Assembly: GCF_013179285.1 (NCBI RefSeq) | Contig: NZ_WVNW01000001.1 | Span: 496,001 to 560,000 of the forward strand | Length of the DNA stretch: 64,000 nt | Source of the DNA: Roseobacter sp. HKCCD6576-2 | GTDB taxonomy: Bacteria; Pseudomonadota; Alphaproteobacteria; Rhodobacterales; Rhodobacteraceae | Direction: 5' to 3' | Program-made: the position numbers and the translations under genes | Shown: positions 1 to 7,695 of the stretch, piece by piece | Position numbering within the stretch: position 1 is the first letter of the stretch | Layout of the letters: every line of letters begins with the position of its first letter | Notes under the pieces: model-generated | What the model was told of the DNA's origin: nothing | Databases searched by the model: none | The model's input: the letters and a program-made list of their open reading frames with translations, nothing else

Positions 1-788
1 CCCGTCGAGCCAGAGGTGTAGAGGATGAACAGCGGATCTTCGGCACTCATCTCTTCTGGCGGGCAGTCGGACGAGACGCGGCTGGCCACGTCATCATACC
101 AGATGTCCCGGCCACCGACCCAGGCGACTTGATCACCCGTGCGCTTCACGACCAGACATTTGGTGTCGATCACATTGTGCAGAAGCGCCTTGTTGACGTT
201 GTCTTTCAACTCGGTGACGCGCCCGCCCCTCGGAGCGCCATCAGCCGTGATCACCAGCTTTGCGCCAGAGCCGTTGATCCGAGCGCCAAGCGCGTCGGCG
301 GAGAACCCGGCGAAGACGATGGAGTGGATCGCACCGATCCGGGCACAGGCCAGCATGGCATAGGCAGCTTCGGGGATCATCGGGAGATAGAGAACGACCC
401 GATCGCCCTTCTTGACACCGCATTCTTTCAAGACATTGGCAAAGGTGCCGACCTTTTCGGCCAGCATGTTATAGGTGATGTGTTGCGCCTCATCACCGGG
501 CTCATCAGGCTCAAAGATGATCGCGGTCTGATCACCCCGGGTCGCCAAATGCCGGTCAATGCAGTTGGCCGAGACGTTCAGCGTGCCGTCTTCGAACCAT
601 TTCACATGGACATTGTCATGTTCGAAAGAGGTGTCTTTGACCTTGGTGAAGGGCTTGATCCAATCGATCCGCAGCCCGTGCTCGCCCCAAAACCCGTCCG
701 GGTCGTTGACTGACGCGGCATACATCTCTTCGTAACGGGCGGCGTCAATATGGGCACCGGGCAGCAGATCGGGGGTGTCTTTGGGCAA
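1..788 (-). CDS. acsA: Acetyl-CoA synthetase, N-terminal part (runs off window edge)
   Basis: Activates acetate with ATP and CoA to acetyl-CoA in the cytoplasm. The visible ~262 residues match the N-terminal half of Acs: an early segment ending GFWGEHG, the YNMLAEKV region, YLPMIPEAAYAMLACARIGA, and at the window edge the start of the adenylate-forming P-loop (LYTSGSTG). No ATG fits. The best start is TTG (first base 788), preceded by GGGAGAGAG about 7 nt upstream, giving LPKDTPDLLPGAHID. The gene is cut by the left window edge. It is probably the first gene of its transcript, because about 740 non-coding bases lie upstream. Identification is from recalled family motifs; the C-terminal acetylation-site lysine cannot be seen. 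Confidence 0.93.
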   Translation of the reverse strand, partial: MPKDTPDLLPGAHIDAARYEEMYAASVNDPDGFWGEHGLRIDWIKPFTKVKDTSFEHDNVHVKWFEDGTLNVSANCIDRHLATRGDQTAIIFEPDEPGDEAQHITYNMLAEKVGTFANVLKECGVKKGDRVVLYLPMIPEAAYAMLACARIGAIHSIVFAGFSADALGARINGSGAKLVITADGAPRGGRVTELKDNVNKALLHNVIDTKCLVVKRTGDQVAWVGGRDIWYDDVASRVSSDCPPEEMSAEDPLFILYTSGST

Positions 789-1105
789 GGTCTCTCTCCC
801 TTAAAGAGTCGTGGGCTCAGGTTCCCATCGGCAAAAACGCGTTGAGCCATGATGGGCCCGTATTGGGCCCGACGCGTTCTGCGATTCCGGAAAGCCGCGC
901 GAGCAATACGCTGACTTTGACCGGGGCCCGCATCATCGGGCCGAATTCAATGGCTAGCCTCCCCCAACCGTCTCTTGGAGCGTTGCATCGCGGGCCGCCC
1001 GGGTCTGTTCTCCTCCCCCGGATGAGCGCGACTTAACCCTCCTATGATTGGCTCCGAACCGGGTCCTCACGTCCCCATTTACGCAACGGCGCCAATGTGC
1101 GTGAG

Positions 1106-1164
1106 GTTACAGGAATTCGTTAAATCCAGAACATCTTCCTGACGTTCAATGATTTTCCTGTAAC
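1106..1164. repeat. 10-bp perfect inverted repeat, 39-nt loop
   Basis: GTTACAGGAA (1106-1115) is perfectly complementary to TTCCTGTAAC (1155-1164). The right arm also sits in a compact palindrome, CCTGTAACAGG (1157-1167). It lies about 320-380 bp upstream of the acsA start, in an otherwise empty region. It could be a paired operator or the stem of a leader or small RNA; the sequence alone does not decide. Confidence 0.45.
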
Positions 1165-1186
1165 AGGTTTTCATGTCGCGGCGCAG

Positions 1187-1210
1187 AAATTGTAAATATT
1201 TTTGCAATTT
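1187..1210. promoter_or_regulatory. 24-bp near-palindrome upstream of acsA, candidate operator
   Basis: AAATTGTAAATA followed by TTTTTGCAATTT matches its own reverse complement at 20 of 24 positions. The TTTGCAA-like half-sites resemble motifs described upstream of acetate and short-chain-acyl genes in alphaproteobacteria (ScfR/RamB type). That link is from memory and is not proven here. It lies about 400 bp upstream of the acsA TTG start, so either the leader is long or the promoter is distal. Confidence 0.4.
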
Positions 1211-1532
1211 CACAAAAGTGTGAGGCGTTTCAACGGGTTCATTGCATCGATGCTGTAAGGCTATCGATCGAACGCCGCCGCAATGCGGCAGAAGTCGCCT
1301 GCGAAGCGGAAGTCGCGGCTGGACTCGATGTCGCAGGTCCCGCCGAAGCGACGGCGATTGCGAAAGAATCATTCGTGTGGTGAGCCAAGAAGCTCATTTG
1401 ATTCCGCGACGGCATCGTGACCCATCAGTTTCGGCCTGTTCACGCCGCCCAACATCATCCCATTCTCGGTGATTTGCGGAACTGGAAGCCCACCGGATGT
1501 CCCGCATTTGGTTGGTCATCAACGCAGATTTG

Positions 1533-2498
1533 TCAGTCCAGAACCACGAACTGGCTTGCCAGCCATGGCATCGCTTCCAGTCCAGGTGTCGTGAAATGCA
1601 ACGCGATCAACTCCCGTGCAATCGCTGCGATCTGGCCTGGGATGTCGCCTGTCCAGTCTTCGCTGGCATAGAGAACGATTTGCCGTGACGCGCCTTCATT
1701 GGGCAAAGGATGCGCATCAATGCCGCCCGCAAACCGCCCGGCGCGGAGCAGGCTCAAAGGCGTCGTGATCGTCCAGCCCTTGCCCCCTGCGACCAGGGCG
1801 CTGATGGATTGGTTGGAATCCATCTCAAACCGCTGCGGCGGTGTCCATCCATGGCGACCGAGATATTCCTCGATCTGTTTGCCCATGATCTGATCCATGT
1901 CCCGCCGCAGAAAGGCCATGTCAGTAAGGGCATTGAGCCCGGCGGAGACATCGGTCCCTCGCGGCACTGCCAGAATGTAGGGGTCATTCAACAACGGATG
2001 GGTCACGGTTCCGGGCGGGGCCGTCCGCCCCGCGGCGCAGATTGCGATGTCCAATTCTCGCGCACCGATCAGGGCCTGCATCGCGTGGCTCGCCCCGGTC
2101 TGTAGCCGAAACGCGCAGTTTTGCATGGTTTCGGCCAGCCGCGATGTCAGGGTCGGTGTCACTTCGTTCTCGAAATCTTCGATCACCCCCATCCGGAGGG
2201 CCGAAAGCCCTGACAGGTCGAGTGTCACCAAATCGCGTTGTCCCATCCGAAGGGCCGACAACGCTGCCTCGACCCGGCGCAAAAACAGCCGCCCCGCGGC
2301 GGTCAATGTCATCGGGCGGCGCGAATGGTCGATGAGCTCAATACCCAGAGCCGCATCGAGGTTCTTCAACTGTTGCGAGACTGCGGGGGCGCTCATGCCC
2401 AAGCGCTCCGCCGCGCCCGCGACCGAGCCGGTACGGGCGAGCGCCTCGAACACTTCCAACCCTTTGATCGAGACGCCCTTGAGGGCGCTATCAGGCAT
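1533..2498 (-). CDS. LysR-family transcriptional regulator
   Basis: A 321-aa DNA-binding regulator. Residues 10-70 form the winged helix-turn-helix (FEALARTGSVAGAAERLGMSAPAVSQQL), followed by a periplasmic-binding-like effector domain to the C-terminus. Unlike most LysR genes it is not divergent: it lies on the same strand 15 bp downstream of the Ldh2-type dehydrogenase gene (stop at 2514), so it is probably the last gene of that operon. A GcvA-like or amino-acid-responsive subgroup is possible, but the effector cannot be read from the sequence. Confidence 0.9.
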   Translation of the reverse strand: MPDSALKGVSIKGLEVFEALARTGSVAGAAERLGMSAPAVSQQLKNLDAALGIELIDHSRRPMTLTAAGRLFLRRVEAALSALRMGQRDLVTLDLSGLSALRMGVIEDFENEVTPTLTSRLAETMQNCAFRLQTGASHAMQALIGARELDIAICAAGRTAPPGTVTHPLLNDPYILAVPRGTDVSAGLNALTDMAFLRRDMDQIMGKQIEEYLGRHGWTPPQRFEMDSNQSISALVAGGKGWTITTPLSLLRAGRFAGGIDAHPLPNEGASRQIVLYASEDWTGDIPGQIAAIARELIALHFTTPGLEAMPWLASQFVVLD

Positions 2499-2513
2499 CT
2501 GATCCTCGTCTCG

Positions 2514-3512
2514 TCATGAGTTGATGATCCGTTCCAAAAGGTCTTGCGGCACGCTCACCCCATCCGCCTCTGTGCGCGCCCGGGCTGCCGCTCGGGTGCT
2601 GCCGGGAAGCCGCGCGCCGTCTTGGTCCGCGATCGCGGCTGCCAAGTCTTCGATTCGTGCACCAAAAGCGCCGCCAGACAGCGCGCCTGTCTCAACGGCG
2701 ATGAAGCATTGCCCGGTGCGCGGCGGTCCACCCAACGGGCCCGAGAAGGGGGAGGCGTCTTTGCCCAAAGTTGCCCCGGCCAACGCCGCCGCGAAGACCT
2801 CAACCATCAAACCGGCACCAAACCCCTTATATCCGCCGGCCGGTGCCATCGATCCCTTGAGAGCCGCCTCGGCATCTGTCGTCGGCGCACCGGTGGCATC
2901 AAACGCCCAACCCTCTTCGATGGCGCGTCCTTCTCGGGCGCGCAGCATGATCTCAGATTTCGCGATTGCGCTGGCTGATTGGTCGATGACAAGCGTTGCC
3001 CCGCCCGCGCCATCCGGCACGCCAAGCGCGAACGGGTTGGTGCCGACGACCGGTGTTTTGCCGCCCCAGGGCGCAATCGACGCTGGCGCATTGGTGAAAC
3101 AGAGGCCCAACAATCCAGCGTCGGCGATCCGCTCTGCGTGATGGCCCAGAACGCCACAATTGTAACTGTTATGAACCGTCATCGCGGCGATGCCTTGGGT
3201 CGTCGCGGCCTCGATCAGGGTATCGAAGCCAGCATCGATCGCCGGATGTGCAAAGCCATCTTTTGCATCGACCCTCACAGCACTGGGCTTGGGGCGGTGG
3301 ACCTCTGGTTCGGCCAAGCCCTCCACTTTGCCGCAGCGCAGATGTTCCGCATAAATCGGCACATACATCAATCCGTGACTGCGGATACCGTCGCGCTCAG
3401 CAGCGCGGGTCGAGCGCGCGACGGAGGCCGCCGCCCGATCGCTGGCACCTGCACGTTTCAACGCATCGCGCGCAAGCGCCTCCACATCGTCTAGGCCGAG
3501 GATTTCATTCAT
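2514..3512 (-). CDS. Ldh2/malate-L-lactate dehydrogenase family oxidoreductase
   Basis: A 332-aa NAD(P)-dependent 2-hydroxyacid/imino-acid dehydrogenase of the Ldh2 (MDH2) fold, which is unrelated to classical LDH. Family landmarks are RSHGLMYVPIYAEHLR near residue 45, the VHNSYNCGVLGHHAERIA segment near 115, GTNPFALGVP near 160 and GGYKGFG near 240. Known substrates of relatives include malate, sulfolactate, ureidoglycolate and delta-1-piperideine-2-carboxylate; nothing here chooses among them. The ATG at 3512 is preferred, with AAAGAATGG upstream; an in-frame ATG at 3527 is possible. It lies 22 bp downstream of the DUF3726 gene on the same strand, so it is most likely part of that operon. 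Confidence 0.88.
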   Translation of the reverse strand: MNEILGLDDVEALARDALKRAGASDRAAASVARSTRAAERDGIRSHGLMYVPIYAEHLRCGKVEGLAEPEVHRPKPSAVRVDAKDGFAHPAIDAGFDTLIEAATTQGIAAMTVHNSYNCGVLGHHAERIADAGLLGLCFTNAPASIAPWGGKTPVVGTNPFALGVPDGAGGATLVIDQSASAIAKSEIMLRAREGRAIEEGWAFDATGAPTTDAEAALKGSMAPAGGYKGFGAGLMVEVFAAALAGATLGKDASPFSGPLGGPPRTGQCFIAVETGALSGGAFGARIEDLAAAIADQDGARLPGSTRAAARARTEADGVSVPQDLLERIINS

Positions 3513-3534
3513 AAGCCATTCTTTCATCAGGGGG

Positions 3535-4149
3535 TCAGTCAGCGTCAATCCCATCTGCACCTGCCCCGCGGGTGCGTGAGGTCTCTGTGGTGGGAACACG
3601 CGTTTTTGCCGCGAAGCTTTCGGCCTCAGTCCAGGCCGTGGCGCCGGGCGTTTGGCGGCCCAAGCCAGGTGGGTGTTGCGCCATACCGGGTTGCAGCGTG
3701 ATCAAAATGTCACGGCGGGCGGGGTCGTTATGCGGTGCCCCCAACAAATGCCCGGCGTCAATTTGTGCTGCGATTGCCCCGTCCAGTGTGATCCGCTGTT
3801 CGGTTTGGGTGGAGGCCCACCCGGCAAACCCCAAAAAGAGAGCTGGGCTATCGTCCAGGGTCATACAAACGGGGCCATCACCTGTGAGTGCAAGGTCAAG
3901 CGCTGACGGTCCGACAAGGGCGACGGGGCCGGGGCCGATGCGCCAGATGTCGTCGCCGTTTTGCCAGGCTTCAACGGGGCTTGGTGCCGATTGCAGCGCG
4001 TCGAGGGCGATGCCGACGCCATTCGCCCCTTGCGCGGATAACCAAGCTGCTGCCGCGCCGATCTCGGCGGCGATCCCTTGCGGCCAACCGGCACCGCGCG
4101 CCGCATCGTGCATCTTTTTGGCCACTTCATTGAGCGATGGTGTGATCAT
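3535..4149 (-). CDS. DUF3726 family protein
   Basis: A 204-aa protein of unknown function. The N-terminus (SLNEVAKKMHDAARGAGWPQG, then AAEIGAAAAWLSAQG) carries the pattern I associate with DUF3726, a family seen in roseobacters and some gammaproteobacteria. There is no signal peptide or membrane helix. The start ATG overlaps the stop of the upstream 566-aa gene by 4 bp (4146-4149), so the two are translationally coupled. The downstream neighbour is the Ldh2-type dehydrogenase. The coupling suggests a joint pathway or complex whose substrate is unknown. Confidence 0.75.
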   Translation of the reverse strand: MITPSLNEVAKKMHDAARGAGWPQGIAAEIGAAAAWLSAQGANGVGIALDALQSAPSPVEAWQNGDDIWRIGPGPVALVGPSALDLALTGDGPVCMTLDDSPALFLGFAGWASTQTEQRITLDGAIAAQIDAGHLLGAPHNDPARRDILITLQPGMAQHPPGLGRQTPGATAWTEAESFAAKTRVPTTETSRTRGAGADGIDAD

Positions 4150-5846
4150 GCGGTGATCGCGCGTGGCGGTGACCAGAGCGCCCAGCCATCTGGATCGACC
4201 TCAGCGATCTCGCCGATCAGAGGCGCACCTTGGCAGAGCGTGATCCGGGTCCAGCGGTCGGATTTTGGATCAAACCGGGTGGCGCCGAAAAACGCGAGTT
4301 TGAAGCGCAGCAGATCAACTGGCAGGCAGGCCTGCCCGATCAGGTTGTCGCGAATCTCTCCATAAGGATGGGTTGCGATGCTCTGCACACGGTCGACCAC
4401 ATGCCGCTGATCCGGGCGGCGCATTAGAAACGCCGCCACGCTATCGGTGGGGTGCGCCTCTCGCAGCGCCCGGTCGAGGCCTTGAACCTGGCGCGCGATG
4501 TCCAGCGGCGTCTCCAATTCCCCGCCCGGTTCTTCAGCCCGAACACCCAGCCTCGGTTCCGCCTTATCTTCAGAGACATACCAGAACTGATGAGTCTCAT
4601 CGGGGTCGTCGAAATCTATCTTCAGGGCCCAGGCATAGGTTTGCCGGATGATCGTTGCGAGCTCGTCTAACCGCATCCGTGGCGACAGTCGTTTGGGAGC
4701 GCCGGTTTGCATCTCCATCGCCAAATCATCGATCAAAGCGCCATAGGGCTCCATCATCACGGCATTTAGGCATTCCTGCGCTTCCAGGCCGTATGCCAGG
4801 GCCTCAAGGCTCAGGTTTTCCCAAGGGTGGGGCGCGTCCAAACATCCGGTTCTCGTCAGATCGCGGATCGCAGACAGATCGCGCCGAAGGCCGTGGATGC
4901 GCGCCATCTGGGTCGGGTCCGCGACATCCCACGTCTCCACATGGGCGATGGCTTGGTCCAGGGCCTGTGCGAATGCCGCTTTGTCCGATGCGCTTGCCGT
5001 TGGCAGGGCGCGTATCCGAGCCAAGGCCGTCTCGCGGGCCAAAACCCAGGCATGGGTTAGCTCGGGATGGGTCGCAAGAAACGGCGCCATGCCAAGGCCG
5101 GTTGCATTGCCAATACCCAAAAGCCGCTTGTTTTCATTCGACAAAGACACGGCCCGTTCTGGTGCCCGGGCCTTGGCGATGTGGTCGACCAAGTCATGTG
5201 TAAAATGCCGGATCAGCCAAACGGTGAGCATCTCGGCTTGAAAGGCGCCGCCAAGCCCCGGGCGCCCGGCAATTTGGGCGCGATCAGCCAAGCCGAATTT
5301 GCCATTGCCATAAACCGCCGTCGTGCGCATGAGATACCCGGTTGCGAACAGCTTTTCGGTGTCCGGCTGCTGGCCGTTGGCCAAGGCATCGACTACATGA
5401 TCAAACAGACGAACGCTTTTGTTAGCGCGGCTAAACACCAACTCTCGCGGCGAGACGCGGCCCGCCTCTTGGAGCGGCACATTGGCTTCCAGCCGATCTA
5501 GATCCCCCCGCGTCGGCAGCCCATCGAACAGCGCATAAGTCGTGTCCCATCGTTCGGCGATAACACGGTCGGTTCGGTCTGCGGTATCCAAGGCGTGAGA
5601 GAAGGCAACCAGCGCATAACTATGCCCGCCCAGGGTCAATGTATAAACGGCCCGACCATATCCTTCGGGCGTCATTTCCCATAACCGTCTGGTCACGCTG
5701 ACTTTGTCTTGATGTAGTCGGCGCATCAAAACACGCAGGAAACTCAGCCGGGTTGGAAAACTTGCCCCCATCCGCGCCAGCCGCATCACCATATCCGGCG
5801 GGCGAAGCACCAGCGTTTTGGGGGGGATATGGGTCAAATCATTCAT
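4146..5846 (-). CDS. 566-aa conserved-type protein of unknown function
   Basis: I do not recognise a named domain. The protein is soluble, with no signal peptide or convincing membrane segment. Regions that look conserved are RANKSVRLFDHVVDAL (141-155), FATGYLMRTTAVYGNGKFGL (167-186) and RLLGIGNATGLGMAPFL (241-257). The last has a glycine-rich GxGNxTGxG pattern that could form a ligand loop. The gene starts with ATG inside the overlap with the remnant dipeptidase frame upstream and ends overlapping the DUF3726 start. Its role is unknown; being coupled to DUF3726 and followed by an Ldh2-type dehydrogenase, a metabolic or assembly role is my inference. Confidence 0.8.
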   Translation of the reverse strand: MNDLTHIPPKTLVLRPPDMVMRLARMGASFPTRLSFLRVLMRRLHQDKVSVTRRLWEMTPEGYGRAVYTLTLGGHSYALVAFSHALDTADRTDRVIAERWDTTYALFDGLPTRGDLDRLEANVPLQEAGRVSPRELVFSRANKSVRLFDHVVDALANGQQPDTEKLFATGYLMRTTAVYGNGKFGLADRAQIAGRPGLGGAFQAEMLTVWLIRHFTHDLVDHIAKARAPERAVSLSNENKRLLGIGNATGLGMAPFLATHPELTHAWVLARETALARIRALPTASASDKAAFAQALDQAIAHVETWDVADPTQMARIHGLRRDLSAIRDLTRTGCLDAPHPWENLSLEALAYGLEAQECLNAVMMEPYGALIDDLAMEMQTGAPKRLSPRMRLDELATIIRQTYAWALKIDFDDPDETHQFWYVSEDKAEPRLGVRAEEPGGELETPLDIARQVQGLDRALREAHPTDSVAAFLMRRPDQRHVVDRVQSIATHPYGEIRDNLIGQACLPVDLLRFKLAFFGATRFDPKSDRWTRITLCQGAPLIGEIAEVDPDGWALWSPPRAITA

Positions 5847-6171
5847 CTGAGTTCGTGAGTGCGCGATAAAACTTGGTCCACTAGGTGTCGCCCATGATGC
5901 CAGTGATTTTGGATTTGTCGAATCCGACAGCGGTCAGACTCTGGCGCCAATATGGAACATCGCGGATGTCCCAGAGAGAGATTGGCCGTTGCAGGACGTC
6001 GCGGGGACCGACCGCGACTTCGTCGGCATCAAAATGGTTTGTCCGGTGCCCGACGCGTATCGGGAGAAGAGGCTCCCCGGGTCTGCGCCCATATTGCGCA
6101 GCATCGATATGGATCATGCGGCCTGCCATCCTGGTTGCAAGTTGGCGGAGTTGAGCAAGAAACCCCGGCGA
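5839..6171 (-). pseudogene. Decayed 3' end of an M19 membrane-dipeptidase-like gene
   Basis: Read on the minus strand from about 6171, one frame gives SPGFLAQLRQLATRMAG, then RVGHRTNHFDADEV, SLTAVGFDKSKITGIMGDT, a TAG stop (5881-5883), and then WTKFYRALTNSDE to a TGA at 5839-5841. This resembles the C-terminus of M19 dipeptidases (PGF...RVG..T, then AVGF...IxGIMGxNW.xFY), as I recall the family. The zinc-site N-terminal two thirds are absent. The post-stop frame ends exactly where the next gene (ATG at 5846) begins, the overlap expected of a once-functional operon gene. Alternative: a real 82-aa ORF starting at 6129 or 6117. Confidence 0.55.
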
Positions 6172-6205
6172 CTGGCAAGCGCAAAGGTGAGGCGCGGGTA
6201 TGCGA

Positions 6206-6249
6206 ATAGGTTACGAAAAAGGCCGCGATGTGGGTCTTTTGTAACCTGT
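6206..6249 (-). repeat. GGTTAC/GTAACC hairpin element, copy 1
   Basis: The core runs from 6209 to 6246 (38 nt). On the minus strand it begins GGTTACAAAA and ends TTTTTCGTAACC, around a 16-nt middle. Copy 2 at 62732-62769 has the same arms and exactly the same core length. Here the flanking pairing is imperfect (ATAGG against CCTGT read on the plus strand). There is no T-run after it on either strand, so it is a poor classical terminator. Confidence 0.55.
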
Positions 6250-6416
6250 GGGGTGATCTCTGTGACCGTTGCAGACCACACCTAAATGGCCACGGCCCTA
6301 TTAAGCTTATGCCGCCAGCAACCATCGCGTCTATTGCCCGGTGTCCTTATGAGGCGCCGGATGTCCACCCCGACGATCGTGCCGGGCCCCGCCGCCCTTC
6401 GCAATGCCCGCCCGAG

Positions 6417-6448
6417 TTCCGCCGTGCACCAAAAAGTGCCCGGCGGAA
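6417..6448. terminator. Strong hairpin downstream of the LysR/OxyR-like gene
   Basis: TTCCGCCG (6417-6424) pairs with CGGCGGAA (6441-6448). After one mismatch GCAC pairs with GTGC around a CAAAAA loop. It lies about 55 bp downstream of the stop at 6502 of the minus-strand regulator. It lacks a T-tract on that strand; on the plus strand it is followed by TTTCCTCTTT. Likely a transcript-end hairpin, but the direction is uncertain. Confidence 0.5.
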
Positions 6449-6501
6449 TTTCCTCTTTGCTTGCCCACCGTGTCGCGGGCTTATGCGGCGCGGCTTGTGG
6501 C

Positions 6502-7440
6502 TTACCCTTCGATCACCAGATCGGGGAACCGACCTGCGGTGTCGCGGATCAACTGCGCCAGCCGCTCATAGGCGCTTGCGGCCCCCGTGGCGGAGCGCCA
6601 GACCAACCCGACGGAGCGCGAGAACCGGCGGCCACGGAATGGTCGGACAACAACATCTTGGGCGCGGTTTTCAATTTCGGATTTGACATAAAGTGTCGGC
6701 AGGAAGGTGACGCCCATCCCCATCGCAACCATCTGACGAAGGGCATCAAGCGAGGTGCCTTCGTAATCCCGTGACAGTGTGGCGCCGGTTTCCAGGCATA
6801 CTGCGGCAATCTGATCATGCAAGGTGTAGCTGGGCGAGAGGGAGAGAATCGTTTGATCCGACAGATCGGGTCCGTCGAGCATCTCTTTCTCTGCCAGTGG
6901 ATGATCAACCGGCAGGGCCACCGACAGCGGCTCGCGGAACAGCCGGGATGTGGTGAGCGCTGCCCCAGATACCGGCAACTGCGTCAGGATCAGATCATGC
7001 ATCCCATCGTTCAACTCACGCAGGAGTTCGCGCGGGGAGGCTTCGCGGATATAAAGCCGAAGGTCGGGATGGCTGCGATGCAGATCGCCGACCACATGCG
7101 GCATCAAATAGGGGCCGAGTGTGGCGGAGGTGCCAAGACGCAAGGTCCCGCCCAGGCCCGATTGCAAGGTCACCGACAGGTCGAGAATCCCTTGAGTCGC
7201 GTCAAGGATATCGCGGGACCGGGACGAGACTTCGCGCCCCGCCAGCGTGAGTCGCACCGGTCCACGACCGCGTTCGACCAGGGTGAGGCCAAGCGCATCT
7301 TCGAGAGTCTTGATCTGCACGGAGAGCGACGGTTGAGAAATACCACAAGATTCAGCGGCTTCGCGGAAATGAGCGGTTTCTTCTAGCGCAACAAGATAGC
7401 GCATCTGGCGCAAAGTAAGCGGTGGCACGGAGACAGGCAT
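6502..7440 (-). CDS. OxyR-like LysR regulator lacking the peroxidatic cysteine (paralogue 1)
   Basis: A 312-aa LysR regulator with an N-terminal winged HTH (residues 10-70; HFREAAESCGISQPSLSVQIKTLE) and the OxyR-type effector domain (YTLHDQIAAVCLETG, then TSLDALRQMVAMGMGVTFLP). In E. coli OxyR, Cys199 and Cys208 form the regulatory disulfide. The Cys208 equivalent is C215 here, but the residue nine before it is T206, so the peroxide-sensing cysteine is missing. It lies 255 bp downstream of, and co-directional with, a second copy (7696-8616). It may sense another ligand or act as a constitutive regulator; naming it oxyR would overstate the evidence. Confidence 0.88.
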   Translation of the reverse strand: MPVSVPPLTLRQMRYLVALEETAHFREAAESCGISQPSLSVQIKTLEDALGLTLVERGRGPVRLTLAGREVSSRSRDILDATQGILDLSVTLQSGLGGTLRLGTSATLGPYLMPHVVGDLHRSHPDLRLYIREASPRELLRELNDGMHDLILTQLPVSGAALTTSRLFREPLSVALPVDHPLAEKEMLDGPDLSDQTILSLSPSYTLHDQIAAVCLETGATLSRDYEGTSLDALRQMVAMGMGVTFLPTLYVKSEIENRAQDVVVRPFRGRRFSRSVGLVWRSATGAASAYERLAQLIRDTAGRFPDLVIEG

Positions 7441-7623
7441 AGGATGCTCGTTAGTTTTTTTCTATCGAATGTTCATATGCGATTGTATTTGCCTTTTGCA
7501 AGAGTTGTGAAAGAAAGGATCATGTGGAGGGGATGTGGGCACGCGCATCTCCGCCGTCGGTGACGATGCTCATGCTGGTTGTTTAGTCCCTTCCAGTATT
7601 CACGGACTCGCAGCGTTACCATT

Positions 7624-7670
7624 GGGCGATCCTTACCTGACCCCTGCCGTCAGTCGGGTGGGGATCGCCC
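7624..7670. repeat. Nested inverted repeat between the two OxyR-like genes
   Basis: GGGCGATCC (7624-7632) pairs with GGATCGCCC (7662-7670). Inside it CTGAC (7637-7641) pairs with GTCAG (7649-7653), giving a two-tier stem. It begins 26 bp past the stop of the upstream OxyR-like gene. It may end that transcript or be a structured leader; the plus-strand side is followed by TTAACCTTTC. The rest of 7441-7695 looks non-coding. Confidence 0.45.
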
Positions 7671-7695
7671 TTAACCTTTCTGCGTCATGGATCTG

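Larger units (their letters stand above)
789..1532. other. Non-coding stretch upstream of acsA
   Basis: This 744-base stretch has no reading frame I would call a gene. It is richer in A/T than its neighbours around 1100-1230 and holds two inverted repeats (1106-1164 and 1187-1210), listed separately. It probably contains the acsA promoter and leader. A run of plus-strand codons just before a TGA near 1382 reads as an alanine-rich tail (AAEVACEAEVAAGLD). It has no start codon and could be a decayed gene end or chance. Confidence 0.6.
6172..6501. other. Gene-free stretch with two hairpins
   Basis: These 330 bases hold no credible gene. They contain the GGTTAC...GTAACC hairpin (6206-6249) and a second strong hairpin (6417-6448). 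The left edge is where the recognisable dipeptidase remnant ends, so the missing part of that gene was probably lost here. No clear promoter for the downstream 4146-5846 operon is visible. Confidence 0.5.

Noticed and set aside
1079-1372. A 97-codon minus-strand frame in the acsA upstream region
   Set aside because: It is Arg/Leu-rich without a domain, has no ribosome-binding site, and covers both inverted repeats, which fit a control region better.
1268-1382. Alanine-rich plus-strand tail (AAEVACEAEVAAGLD) ending in TGA
   Set aside because: It has no start codon, and its upstream part is cysteine-rich and unlike a protein. It may be a gene remnant, but nothing identifies it.
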